From contig CM053333.1 in the NCBI GenBank assembly GCA_028583605.1, forward strand, positions 15,418,638 through 15,482,637: a stretch of 64,000 nucleotides of DNA. Direction: 5' to 3'. The position numbers and the translations under genes were made by a program. Below the pieces are notes generated by a model, which had not been told where the DNA came from, made no database searches, and worked only from the letters and a program-made list of their open reading frames with translations. Positions 24,041-35,877 of this stretch are shown here, in pieces; positions within the stretch are counted from its first letter, which is position 1, and each line of letters starts with the position of its first letter. This DNA comes from Dastarcus helophoroides (lineage: Eukaryota; Arthropoda; Insecta; Coleoptera; Bothrideridae).

Positions 24041-25660
24041 TTTTAAACCATTTTTTTCATGCGTCTGACAGGTCTTAAATAGTTCGGAAGAGAGGCACTC
24101 GAGAACTAATGTAGTGTACTCTGCACCTATTCTGACTGTGGGCTATGGTTGACATATTTTTTATAAACAACCTAACTGCTAACCAACGTTAATATGCTTC
24201 AAAATTAAATAAACCAGTGCGTTGTATCGTTATTTATTTTGTAAAATTAATATTTTAGTTTGTCGTTTGTGTTCGTTTATTTTTTAAATTTGCGTTTTAC
24301 TTTTCATTAGACCGATTGATTAAAAAAAAAATTAAAAGTATGAAAATACAAATGCTTATTCGTCAAAATAACTAATAGATATTTGTTGCCTGTTAATTAG
24401 CGATGTTTCGCCCTCGTCAGATAGGCTTATCATTGCAGCTGGTGAGCGAATGATAAGCGTCTGTTGTCGTAAAACATTTAATGTGGTCAGTAGCGCCAGG
24501 CTTTTGGTGGTCAATGGATTGATTCGAGTCTATTTTAAAAAGTCGAATAACATTTTTTGTTTGATTTTCTGTCTTCTGAACACGTAGTTAAAATTAATGC
24601 CATTATGACAGAATTAGCCGTATAAAGCTGGTTGGAAACTCTTTTGGAACTTTGCCTTTTGAACGCCAGATTTTGCTTGAAATTTAAACTTTTAAAAAAA
24701 CTTAAAATTTTAAGATTCGAATCAAAAATTCGATATAGAGCCAATATTTTAATGGTACATTATAAAGCTGGAGCATTTTTTTAATAGCGGGTTATTGACG
24801 ACGTACCACACAGAAGATTGTGCTCACGCTACTTAATGTTAAAAATGTTTTGTTTAGGGAATAAATTGGGAATTATTTGCAGTACATTTTAATATTAGTT
24901 TTATAATATACAGAGCCTTTCAAAAACACAAAACGTATCAATGTTGTAATTTTTAAATATATCATTCTATATATTTTTACATTTTCAAATTTTAAGGTCA
25001 AAATAAAAGCAAGTTTTACTACGGATTTTAAGGATTTAGAGATATTTTAATTTATGTGAAAATGTAGTAACAATTTTAACCTTTAAATTCTTAACACTTA
25101 ATTTATTTTAACAATTAAAACCAAAAGGTTGAATTCTAATAATTAATTAAGTTTTGTGTCGCACAAAAAATTGATTAGTGTATACGAGGTACCCAAAAAT
25201 TATTACCAAATAAGTAAAAGTTTTAAAAACTACTAACTTGTTTATTTTAAATAAAACATCCTGTATTTTATGTCAACATTAGATGTAGAGTTTAATTTTG
25301 TATCAAATACTATTAAATATTCCTATAGCTAACTGTTCATATAAAACGTATATTTAAAAGATGCAAACCTATTTTACCAAATTTAATACAGTATAACCAT
25401 AAATACCGACCACCCAAATAATCCAAATTATTGGCCGATATATATATACAAGTGAAAACACAAAAGATGCGAGATTAGCGGGATTTACTTCAAACTCAAG
25501 TAAATGTTTGTACACGCTACCTAACGCAAGCCTCTACTTACTGTCGATAGGCTCCATAATTTAATTTTCTCAAGTTTTGTTTCAATCACACTTTAATCTT
25601 TAAAAATATCTCTTCATTGGTGTATCTCTTTGATGTTTAGTATAATAAATCGATAACATT
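24041..25660. other. non-coding stretch
   Basis: No gene seen. A perfect 10-bp hairpin (GCTTATCATT at 24425-24434 with its complement at 24449-24458) sits in an otherwise mixed region. TACAGAGCCTTTCAAA at 24911 and ACATCCTGTA ending near 25264 could be the ends of a decayed TACAGG element, but the internal arms do not pair convincingly. Confidence 0.35.
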
Positions 25661-25665
25661 AAATG

Positions 25666-25715
25666 CAGTGGCGGTTCGCTCATAGACACTGGAAGTGCAG
25701 CACCCCCAATTTCCA
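25666..25715 (+). repeat. isolated hAT-like terminus (CAGTGGCGG)
   Basis: CAGTGGCGGTTCGCTCATAG followed by a GCAGCACCCCC run is the standard form of one hAT family end. It resembles the terminus at 31228-31292 on the opposite strand, but the 8 bp outside each end differ, so they are probably ends of separate copies. Confidence 0.45.
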
Positions 25716-27300
25716 CTTTCGAGTTTTTTCTCGAAATTTATGTCTTTTCTGAAAACCTCGTCCCTAAAAATTTTGTTACATAAATTTTGAGTTTTGTATA
25801 ATTTAGGTTTATAGAAATTCCAAATTTCTTTCACGAAGTTACGTCTTCAAGTTTATTTTATTTTTAATTTTAATGAAAAACTAAAAGTTATTGTAAACTA
25901 GCTTTTGTAGAAATTTCAAGGAAAAAATCAAAGTTTTGAAAAAAAATTGACATTTCAAAAAAATGTAAATTCAACTTTTTTTACAGTTTGATATTTCCCA
26001 AAAAAATCGAGTTTTGAGTTTTAACTTGAAATCTCAATATTCATTTTTTCGAACAGGAATTTCAATTATTTCTACGAAATTTTGATGTTTCTTACGAAAT
26101 TTCTATTTAGTAGAAAAATTTTCTCCAAACATTTTGGGCAAAGAAAATTTCTCGAAACTTTCGCTTTTGCTGAAAATTATATCATAAATATTTTTTGCAC
26201 AAATGTTAGTTTTACAGGTTATATTTGCAGAAATTTTATTTTTCCCTAATTTGTTTTACGTTTCGACATTTTAAAGTTCATTTTGTTATGTAATTCTGAT
26301 AAAAAATAAAAATAACCATAAGCAAATTTTTGTAGATTTCGAAAAAAAAATTCTAAATTTCGAAAAAAAATCCGAAATTCTGTAAAAATATAAAAATTTT
26401 CAGAAAAATGTAGCGATATCAAGAAAAAATTAAAATTTTAACTATTTTCGCATTTTGATATTTTTCTAAAAAACACCTAGTCATCGACTTATTCTTAAAA
26501 TTTTTAGTTTGACTTTTTGCACTGAAAACTTCAAAATTTTTCCAGAAGTTTCAATTTCTTACGAAATTTCAAATTTTTTTTAAATTTCTATTTTAAACAT
26601 TATAAACAAAAAAAATTTTTAGAAAATTTAACTTTGGAAAAATTGTTGCTAGAAATTTTGTCTTCTGCACATTTTTCCTGTAAAAATTTAGTTTTTTTTC
26701 TAATTTTTAAAATGTTTTCAGGAGTTTTCGACATTGCGAAGTTAGTATTATTAGGTTATTTTAAGAAACAATGTAAAATAAACGGAAACAAATTTGTATA
26801 TCAATATAAATTAATGTTGTTTTATCTAAATTTGTGCGTTGTTCAAATGTTTAAATGCCATGTTTACATTTTTATTTCATTTGTAGTTGTAAAATAATAA
26901 CCTGAAGTGCAAATAAATGCGTAGTTTAGAAGGAACCTTATCTCTTATTAAAAACCACTCTCATTAGCAAGTAAATGAAAACGGGGACAACGGAGTTTAT
27001 CTAGTCATAGAAATTGTAAACAACGCAACCATTTTGGCAGGTAAATTTAAATCTGATTAATCTTGTGGCCGTGGCCGATATATAAAGGTGGCCGCTATTG
27101 AATTGTCCCTACATACGGAGATGCCTATGTTCAATTCTTAGAAATTAAAACTGTACATTATCTCAGGTGGCCCGTAACACAAGTTTTAAAGTATTTATCA
27201 ACTACAGATTTAATGAAAAGTGATTTAATAATTAACACTTAAAATTTTAAATATTATTGATAAATTTGAAGGAGAAAAATTAAAGAATATTTCAAATACA
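25716..27300. other. AAATTT-type low-complexity tract and flank
   Basis: From about 25730 to 26660 the DNA is a dense mosaic of GAAATTTC, AAAATTTT and TTCGAAA-like words on both strands. A plus-strand frame at 26634-26897 falls at its edge and has no recognisable family. The 26930-27180 part is less repetitive and shows repeated GGCCGATATATA words (about 25430 and 27070), which may be regulatory or old repeats. Confidence 0.45.
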
Positions 27301-27301
27301 A

Positions 27302-27900
27302 TAAACAAGATTGGTTTATCATCAATGTTTAAAATGACGACCCTCTGAAAACAACATTTTTTCAAGGTTAACAATTCTGGGCATTTATGTCGTTAAACTT
27401 CTCTGGTACTTTTCTTTATATTACCTAGTGTTTGTTGGAGATGTGTTAGAAACAATTCATTTTACATATTCCCCTAAAAAACCGGGTGAGTTTAAATTAA
27501 ACGATCCCTATTTTGCGAAAAATTAAAATGGAACACTTTTTATAATTTTTGGCAAATCATGTTCAACATTACTGTACTTGGACTTAAGGGCAATGATATG
27601 GCTTAAAAAAATGAAACTCAACCAAATTTCCATCGTGCTCCTTTTTTATAAACCCTGGATCTAAAGAAATAAATTTCAGAATCGCCCAATTTAAATTGAC
27701 CGATTTTTCTGAGGATAGGCAAAGGAAATTTTTTTTGACCTACTTCAATAACATCAGATAATTTGAAGGAGCGCATCGGGGAATATTTGTAAAATAAATG
27801 TCCAGAAATGCTGACAAATATTGCTGGGGGTCTTAAAAAGAGATGTTTTTCTTTAGAGTCGAAGGGTCATCATTTTAAACTCTTATAATAGGCCTGTATT
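27302..27900. mobile_element. foldback element, about 0.6 kb, degenerate arms
   Basis: Left arm landmarks GTTTAAAATGACGACCCTC (27328), TGGGCATTTATG-type (27381) and TTTTACATATTCCCC (27459-27473) recur inverted at 27880-27860, near 27805 and at 27797-27780. The right end reads inward TACAGGCCTATTATAAGAG. The left end is too eroded to place exactly. Each arm is about 200 bp. No coding potential. Confidence 0.55.
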
Positions 27901-28136
27901 GTTTGCTGTATTTCCAACATTCTTTTTATTATTCTTCTTCAAATGAATCCATAACATTTAAAATTTTAAGTGACAATTTTACCAAATGTTCTTCCTTAAA
28001 ATCTACTGTTACTTATTTTTGAATATGTCACAGTTGACTTTATAAATATTAAATTTGTTTAAATCGGTTTCCATTTTGAAAATGTGCGTTTTCCATGAAA
28101 ACGCGAACAGTTAGCTATAAAGAAGTCTAATTTATT

Positions 28137-28850
28137 ATAGGGTGTTTTCAAATAAGATTCTCATACTTAAGGGGCATAATCACTTGGTCATTTTAAGAAA
28201 AAAAGTTCATATTAACATATGTCCGAGATTGCTTTGTTTTTAAGATACAGGGTCTTGAAAATTAGGAAAAAAATTCGTTTTTCTCTAAATACTTTAAAAG
28301 TTCCTGAAATATTTTTTTAAATTCTGGTAGATATCAACTAGGCATAAAAGCGCATTTTTTGCAGAAGAAATATTTATTCTACTTCTATCAGAGGCGTCCG
28401 CGCTAACATGCCCACGAGTATTCTTAACGAAAAAAAGAGATACGCCACTGCAATTTTATAAACATCTTTATTTCTTGGTAAAAATAACCCCCTAATCTTT
28501 TTTTTTCGTATGACGAATGGTATTCGATTAACATGTCCTTGAACATTTTTAATCAAGAAAATAAATAGAAAAAAATTACGTAACTGTTTTTTTTTTCAGA
28601 CGAAAAGTTTTCATTAGAAAGATTATTTAGCTTTAAAAACCATAACTTTACTTATTTCATGCTATGGGTTTATTAGTTGTTAAAAATAGTTACTTCCAAT
28701 ATAAATTTAACTTATCTAACATAAATTTTCATAAAGAAACTACAATGACCAAAGGTGTCTTGGAATAAGACATCAAATTCGTAGTAAAGAATATCAAGCG
28801 CCCATCGAAATGCAAAGAAATGCATTTTATTATTATTTTGTTTTAACCAA
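28137..28850. mobile_element. TACAGGGTGTTTTC unit, copy A
   Basis: Begins TATAGGGTGTTTTCAAATAA and matches, over about 700 bp, the unit at 35359-35829 plus 40620-40747. Shared landmarks in order are AAGGGGCATAAT, CATATGTCCG, an internal TACAGGGT, TAACTNGGCATAAAA, TTCTATCAGANGCGTCCGC, TTCATGCTATGGGTTTATTA, ACAATGACCAAAG and CGAAATGCAAAGAAAT. This copy is uninterrupted and therefore serves as the empty-site reference for the LINE insertion in copy B. It has no coding potential and no opposite TIR was found. Confidence 0.7.
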
Positions 28851-28959
28851 AAACCATTCGTGGGACGAAAAAAGTTGAGAAAGAATTTTTTATAAGAAAT
28901 AAAATGTCTTACTGAAAATCATATTTATTTTGAAAGAAAAATCACCCCACTGAATTTTT

Positions 28960-31227
28960 TTTTAGTTGCAACCTTTTAAAAATCATCTAAAAATTTGGAA
29001 TTTTTTTATATCGCCTAATTTTGGTGCCTAGTTTAATTGTAAATTATTCACACTGATAAAAATAATAAAATATAAAAAAATCATTTATTCTGTTTTATTT
29101 TTATAAAACTCTACCACATCATATAAAAATATGAATTACACAGAAAAAAACAGCTTTCGAGAATACCAAAAATTTTTTACACTAAAGGATAAAAACTTTT
29201 ATTAGGCTCTTTCAAGATTTTTTTATTTATCAAAAACATTCATAGAAAAACTTTCAGTTTAAGAAAAAGATTTAAAAATTTTTCAGTGTAAGAATGTGTG
29301 GTCAAATTTTCATAAAATTTATAATATTCAACTTTTATCCCTAAAAATTCAAAACCTCAAAAAAAGTCAAAATTAAGAGATTGCAGCTAACATTTTGAGA
29401 AAAATAATTTTATGAAACCTATTTTTCTTGAATTTTTACTTTGACCCAAAATTAATCTTTTTATGTGTGAACTTTTCTCCCTTAAACTTTATACTTTCTT
29501 TCACAAAGAAAATAAAAATTGGAAGTTTTTACTTACGATTTTGCGGAAACTAAAAAGAAATTCAAAATTTCTTCCCTTAATTTTGTTTCAAATTTCTAAT
29601 GAACGTCTAGAACAATTTTGTTGATTTTTCCAAAATTATAAAATTTCTTTCTGAAGTGCATATTTTAAAATTGCAACTTTTATATTTTTGTGTTCTCTAA
29701 ACTTAAAATTTACACTTTATATAAAGTGTGCTTTCTTTTTCTCGACATTTATTTATTCCGTAAATTGCAACTGTTCCTGAATTTCAATTTTCAACTTCAT
29801 AGAAGCCTAAATATTTGACTTAATATTTCAAAATTTTTAAAGTAAGAAATTTTAAGAATAAGGTCGAAATTCTGAAATATTTCTGCGAATTCATTTAGTT
29901 TGCATGGTGAAAAATTTAATATTAGTCATTAGACAACTCTAAATTTGTACTTTCTTTTGAAAGATTTAAATAAAACTTAAAAGTATGAAAGTAAAAGAAT
30001 ATAAATTTAAGGATTAAACACAAAATTTTGTGAGAAATTTGAAAAAAAAAACGCAATTTATGCAAAGGAAATTCCGAATTATTTTATTTTAGTCGTAAAA
30101 TTTTGACTTTAAACTAGAATATCACAGTTTTTTACACTTCGGTCAAAAGTGATAAAGTCCTAGAAAAAGTTACATCCATTATTTAAATTGTTAAAAAATT
30201 AAGAAAAGTGGCCGAAAAAAATCTCTCGATATTAATATCAATGCGGAAGAAGTTACGAGAACTCTTAATACTAGTAACTCATATTTAGGAAATAGAATTA
30301 AAATTTGGAAAAACCTAAATTTTTTGAAAGATTACTAAGCTGCGTTCTGGTGGTCGTAGAAATCACATCAGAAAAAATTTTAATATTAAGAAAGAAAGAC
30401 AAAATTGACTATTTTGTTTTTTGTTGGATACTGTGCCTCCATTAGAATACGTTTTCAATATAAGAAGCATAACCAACAAGTTTAAAGGATTCAAAACTTG
30501 CTAGAGGAAAATTGACAAAAATAATAATTCCTTCTCTAAAATATAAATTAGTATTTTCTATTTCTACCGCACAAAGATGCTGATATTATTTCAGAAACCA
30601 TAGGATTATTAATTATGAGATTTCATGCCTTTTTCGAAAGTTGTACGTTTACTTCTGGCTGCTGCACTAGAACAATTATAGAAGCTAAAAACAAATTTAA
30701 AACTGTTATGTTTTAGCTAAAATTAATGGTTCATCCTAAGTTATTGCATATAAGATATTGCAAGAAGAAATTTATTTATTTATTTTAATAAAGACATGTT
30801 ACATGTGCTGATTTGGTCAGTAAAATGTTGCAACTGGTTAAATTATGTGTTCTCTATTTTTTTACTGATAAAGCTTCCTATGATTTTGGATGAAAACTTG
30901 GTAGTTCCTAATAAAGTTTTTACCTTAGAAAACGATTACCATTGAATGTTTGCCTAACATTATTGGTTAACACTATTAAACTCAAAAACAAAGAGCACCT
31001 GCACCATAGTTTAACAGTATAGTTCTATAACATATGGATATAGAGAACTTTGAGGGAACTTTACTGAAAAAGTGAAGGTGAATTATTGAATTAAACTAAA
31101 CATTTACCACGGTAAAATATATAGTCAATTACAATTACATCACCAAATCAATATTACACACACGCATTCCATGAATACTATAATTCCATTTTCGCAATGT
31201 CATGCGGCATCAACAAACTTTTACAAA
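28960..31227. other. non-coding; AAATTT-type tract
   Basis: From about 29200 to 30100 the DNA is another mosaic of AAATTT/AAAATTTT words. From 30150 to 31200 it is ordinary AT-rich DNA. I found no gene or RNA here. Confidence 0.5.
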
Positions 31228-31292
31228 TCTTTAGGGGTGGGGGGGAATGTGCACCATGCAGAATGCCCATCCCCCACGTAGATCCGCCCCTG
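31228..31292 (-). repeat. isolated hAT-like terminus (CAGGGGCGGATC)
   Basis: Read on the minus strand the end is CAGGGGCGGATCTACGTGGG followed by a G/C-rich run including GGGGGGAATGTGC on the opposite strand. CAGGGGCGGATCTA is a known kind of hAT terminus. The partner end is not in view. Confidence 0.5.
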
Positions 31293-32598
31293 ACCCTATA
31301 ACAGGAGGTGCAATTGTTATTAATAGTAAAGAGGGCGGAAATATAATTACACATTTATAGTAACACCCTGTATTTAGGCCATATAATATGATGATAATGC
31401 GTTATAATTATTGGTAGCAAATTTGGATCAAACAGTAGATTTAAAATTATCCAAAGCCGGATTATGATGCAATAGTAATAATTAAAATTTTGCGAAAATA
31501 TACCAGCTTGGTTTGCTAATTAGACTAAAACTAAAGAGGAGCATAAACAACATAAGCTTACCCCTAATGCATACGACATATAACATTTTAGAGTAAATAG
31601 GATTACGTATATATAGCATTTAATGCATTGTTAACAAATACGTGGTTACGTAATTATTTAAAACAGAACTTGAAAATTGTTTTCACTTTTAGCGGCAACA
31701 ATAAGCCATTTTTGCTACTGAAGGGATATCGACAGCAAATAGCAGGATTATAGAAGAAAAATAGTGGACTCTCCTAAAAAATGGTGTCAAAAAAGCGCCG
31801 TTAATAGAAATAGTCGAAGCTACTCCACTTTCTAGGCTCATTTTGATCAAATTTTTATACATGGCCATTATAGGGAGTGCAATATCCTTCTTCTGTAATT
31901 CGTGTAAGCACATACATCAAATTATCTACGACCAAAAAATCGGAACACATCTCAAACAATATTTTTTACAAAGTAGGCCATACTTTAAAAAATCCTAAAC
32001 GTACACCCAAAGTACATTTAAAACTACTATTTTTGAGCTACTCAATATAAACTACCCCTAACCAAAATTTTTTTGTACAAATAAATGTCTCTTTCGCTTT
32101 TTAAAAAAGCATGTTTCGCATTTAAGTCGACATTTTAGGAAAAAAAGTAAAAATAAAAACTGTGTATATTTAGAGAAAGTCAAAACCTAAAAACTCCACA
32201 ATTTATATTTAAAAAAAACTTTCTCGAAATATGCGCGTATTAAAGATATGCTTTAAATGGAGGCAGCACACATTTAATAAATTGGTTAAAAAAAAAGAAA
32301 TTTTAAAAAAGTCGAAATTTCCTAAAATATTTTGCCTCCATGTTTTTATTTTTTTTTATTTAATTTTGACATATTGTTGGAAGGTAACAAAACATTGAAA
32401 TTTGCCAGGAATCTTTTTTTCGAAACAAAAAGAAAACTTTTCTTCAACATTTTGTTTTTATGAACATTTCAGCACAATTTTGAGAAAATAAACAAATTTT
32501 GAAAAAAAAGGGTCTAACTTTGTAGAAAAAGAAAGACGAGTAAGCTGAAATTTTAAAAGGTTTCGAATAATATTAAGGTTTTTATTTCAATTCATATG
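31293..32598. other. non-coding stretch
   Basis: A TACAGGGTGTTAC-type end is present on the minus strand at about 31364-31376 without a convincing partner. A minus-strand frame at 31689-31913 is open for 74 codons but matches nothing I recognise. From 32100 to 32580 the DNA is AT-rich low-complexity. Confidence 0.4.
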
Positions 32599-32629
32599 GT
32601 CGACTCGCCGCTAGCCGACTCGCCGCCTC

Positions 32630-33289
32630 AAAAAGTATATAATAGTATCTAAAAGAATGCAAAATTACTGTAACCCCAACTGTTTTTGGACCTTTACGAA
32701 TTTGAATATAACCTAACACTTTACATTATAACAACATTGAATCAGCAACATCAACTAATCATATATTTAATACTTCTATATCGCGTGTTCCTTATAATCG
32801 CCACACTAATAACTTCCACACACAATTTGAGAGGGAAATATATGTCGCATACATGAAAGAACTAGCATCCCATGCAAAATTTGGGAATGGGCGAACAAAT
32901 AAATGCATGACAACCACAAATCACTCCTTCTATAGGTGTTTTGTGATGACAACGTTGACAACTAACAAGAAGAGGGAGGGATATAGGAATTATTGGCTAA
33001 ATAAAATTTGTGATTGGTGGTCCATTAATGGGACAGAAATATACATTCATCTCAAATTGTTTACTGAAGAAAATAAACAGAACACGCCATATAGAAGAAT
33101 TACATATATGCAACTAATACACATACTACAAAAACTAATATAGAAATTAACTACAATAAAAAATCAAACAAAAACAAATATTATTGGTAAATATTATTTA
33201 CATAGATAAATTCTAAATTTATTACACTAATCTGCCAAAATAACAATTTAATTCAAAAATAAAATTTGGAATTAAATATTCGATCCTTA
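32630..33289. other. region between left GC-rich repeat and MULE pseudogene
   Basis: A 96-codon plus-strand frame (32853-33143) rich in Thr, Asn and Lys has no recognised relatives. It may be chance or an unknown accessory ORF of the element. Confidence 0.25.
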
Positions 33290-34570
33290 CGTACTAAAAT
33301 GTTTTATTTACGCATCACTCATCCATTTCGTAATTATGAGATATCCCTCTAAGAAATTCTGTGATATTTCTTTGATTGTAGCTTTGTAAAATTTTTCGTA
33401 TCCTTTTGTCAGCTTTCGTGTATTTTTTCAATTTTAATGTCGGAGTTCCTCCTGCTACAAACCGCTCCTAATATAAATCTCTTTCATTTTGAACCTTCCA
33501 AAGACTATCTATAAATTTCCATATTATAGGATTTGTCATGGCTAGTTCGGTTTGTAATCGACGGTGTGCCGCTTCTGAACGGTTGTTAGTTCGGTCTTCT
33601 CCTTGAATACTTCTTTGATAGACATTCCATATTGTTGCAGAAAATAAGAGCTGACAACGGCCGTTTCCTCATCGATTTCTTCGTCCAATATAATTATCTT
33701 CAAACCAGTGCAAAAATGATTGCAGTTAATCTGGTAAAAAATTCCCCGGTTCTCCAAGTGCTTGTTCTAAATAATTTATTGTCACAAAAGCCAAAGAAAT
33801 AATCATTTTTGCTTAAAGGGCAAAATTCCCATCATTACATTATTGCCTGTAATTAAACTTAAAGATATGTGTTTTTTAAATGTGGAGCTAGATGGAAAAA
33901 ACATCCACGTATCTCAGATGTTAAAAAGATTTCTGATAAGCTTTGAAACGCAGCAAGCGTAGTCAAAATATATACTGCGTGATTGTAAATCCCGCATCAA
34001 AATCTTGACTTGGTCAAAGATTCTACCTTATTATATGTTGTCTTTCTTTTATTTGGCAGAAGTGCGTAAACAACTGGATGCGTACCACCATGCTTTAAAG
34101 CGGAAATAATATAAAGTTGAGTAAATAGCTGTGGAGCAATTTTGAACATGCGATCCACAGAAAGAGTTGTACTATCTCCGAAGAGGCGCATATTATATTG
34201 TAGTCCAAAAATTAAAATTCTTTCTTGATTTTGTCCACCATCAATTGATTCTGCTAAACTTGATAGCGGCTATAGTTTTCTAAAATCGCAAGTATTTCCA
34301 AATCCAACGGTATAGGAGAAGCAGCTTTGATCTTGTTTTGCTTTCGTCTTATTATTTTTCTTACTACGTAGTGACTTGGCAAAGTACCTTGGCAAATTTG
34401 GGAAATGTTATAAACTTAATTTCTTGAGACCTCCGCTTTATTCTTGTCAATGTATAATCGGCTTCAACGATTTTCTTTATAACAACGCCACCACTTACAT
34501 GAATTTTTGCGTTGCACCTTCCTCGTCGTTCACATCTTCAAAATTCGACTGCTTCAGTTTTTTTTTTAGC
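33290..34570 (-). pseudogene. MULE-type transposase, decayed
   Basis: On the minus strand, segments in changing frames follow the MULE transposase order: MRLFGDSTTLSVDRMFKIAP (34191-34132; family form GDGTFKVAP, holding the first catalytic D), QLYIISALKHGGTHPVVYAL then LPNKRKTTYN, RGCFFHLAPHLK near 33890-33920, and then a decayed RTNNRSEAAHRRL-like segment with NMEIYR/SLEGSK-type continuation (33620-33470). The tail is a lysine-rich stretch ending near 33300. Upstream, 34200-34570 retains basic, poorly conserved sequence that would correspond to the N-terminal part; no FLYWCH domain is recognisable. Stops and frameshifts are frequent, so it is not functional. Minus orientation places its start toward the PIF-like insertion at 34679. 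Confidence 0.75.
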
Positions 34571-35194
34571 TTATGACGCGGCGCGCATGCAACATAGATA
34601 AAGTAATATATAGGTATATTGTACGATTTTGTCATTCTGGCGAACAAATATTAAACTATTATATATTATTACGGCTAAAGCTAGGGTTTCCTACACAACG
34701 GTCACGTAAAAGAGCGACCGTAATGTTACGTCGAGTGACGTCACCAAAAACCGTGCACGTGCTTCTAATAGGCAGTGTTTTCCTACAGAACGTTAAGGGC
34801 TACCGCTGCGAAGAAGTACGTCGACCAAACTTTCGAAGCGACCGCTGTGTACGGTGAGGATACTGCAAGCACGGTTTAATATGTTTCGTTGCCATTTTAC
34901 GTTGGAATGTAGCTACTATGATTTATTTAACTTTTTTATTATTATGTGCATATGCAGCACGTTTCATATAATTTTATATCTCCCTTTTATATTATTCAAT
35001 TTTTTTTTAAATAAAAGGTTTGAAAATACCAAATGACATAGAATTTGTTCTTCAATATGATGACAAATTTCCATACTTTTCGAAACAATTTTAAAATTTT
35101 ACAGACATAATCTTTAAATTAGAAGAATAAGAACATATTTAATTAGGTATATGTCAGTTTATAAATTAACATCTTAAGAGTTTTTATTCGTGTT

Positions 35195-35358
35195 TATTGC
35201 AACATTACATTCTGAAGGATGTTTTCTTGAAAATTTTGTCAAAACCTTAGTCTTCTCTAGAAATTTTAATGTAATGCAAACAATGTTTAGTAATAATTAC
35301 CATAGCAATAGTCCCTTTGCCTGTGGGGATTTTGATGGCAATAAACATGCAATTAGAG
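35195..35358 (+). repeat. direct repeat D, left copy
   Basis: Matches 40748-40900 in the same orientation, with landmarks TTACATTCTGAA, AAACAATRTT, CCTGYGGGGATTYTGATGG and AAACATGCAATTAGAGTATA. It ends where the TACAGGGTGTTTTC unit begins. Gapped similarity suggests an old duplication. Confidence 0.65.
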
Positions 35359-35829
35359 TATACAGGGTGTTTTCGAAAAAATGCCGTAACTGAAGGGGCA
35401 TAATTTTTGAACGATTTTAAGAAAAAAAAGTTTATATCTGCATATGTCCGCTTTATTTTTAGGATACAGGGTGCTAAAAATTAAGAAAAAATTCGGTTTT
35501 CATTTAAATACCGTTTGAAATATTTTTTTGAATTTCGGTAGATAATAACTGGGCATAAAAATGCATTTTCTACAAGTAAAATATTTGTTCTATTTCTATC
35601 AGAAGCGTCCGCAATAACATTTCCCCGAGTAATCTTAACGAAAAAAATGGCAAGTCACTGCGTTTTTTAAATACAAGTACCAATTTCATAAACAACCTTA
35701 ACTGTTTGGTAAAAATCCTCCCTTGAATTTTTCAGCTGGCGAATGCTTTTGCATTAAGAAATCATTTACCTTTAAAAAACCATTATGTTGACTTATTTCA
35801 TGCTATGGGTTTATTAATTATTAAAAATA
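35359..35829. mobile_element. TACAGGGTGTTTTC unit, copy B (left part)
   Basis: Starts TACAGGGTGTTTTCGAAAAA and is collinear with copy A (28137-28690) up to TATGGGTTTATTAATTATTA. The rest of the unit continues at 40620 after the LINE-B insertion. Confidence 0.7.
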
Positions 35830-35877
35830 CACCTCAGCCTGGCTACACACCTTCGGCGAGTAGCCAGGCTGAGGTGT
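35829..35877. repeat. perfect 18-bp hairpin at the LINE-B 5' junction
   Basis: ACACCTCAGCCTGGCTAC (35829-35846) is followed after a 13-base loop by its exact complement (35860-35877). The left arm abuts host sequence of the TACAGG unit, so the LINE begins with a short inverted copy of its own 5' bases. Confidence 0.85.

Noticed and set aside
24911..25264. TACAGAGCC...ATCCTGTA as a mariner MITE
   Set aside because: The outermost bases resemble TIRs but the inner sequences do not pair.
25666..31292. One 5.6-kb hAT element between the CAGTGGCGG and CAGGGGCGG ends
   Set aside because: The 8 bp outside the two ends (ATTAAATG and ACCCTATA) differ and no hAT transposase lies between them.
31689..31913. 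74-codon minus-strand frame as a host exon
   Set aside because: No clear acceptor or donor, and no recognisable family.
32853..33143. 96-codon plus-strand frame as a gene
   Set aside because: No recognisable domain, and it lies within the inferred MULE-like element; kept only as an unassigned frame.
35805..35877. Upstream start (MGLLIIKNTPQPGYTP...) of the LINE-B ORF1 frame
   Set aside because: These codons lie in the flanking TACAGG unit and in the junction hairpin; the frame is open there by chance and is not part of the LINE protein.
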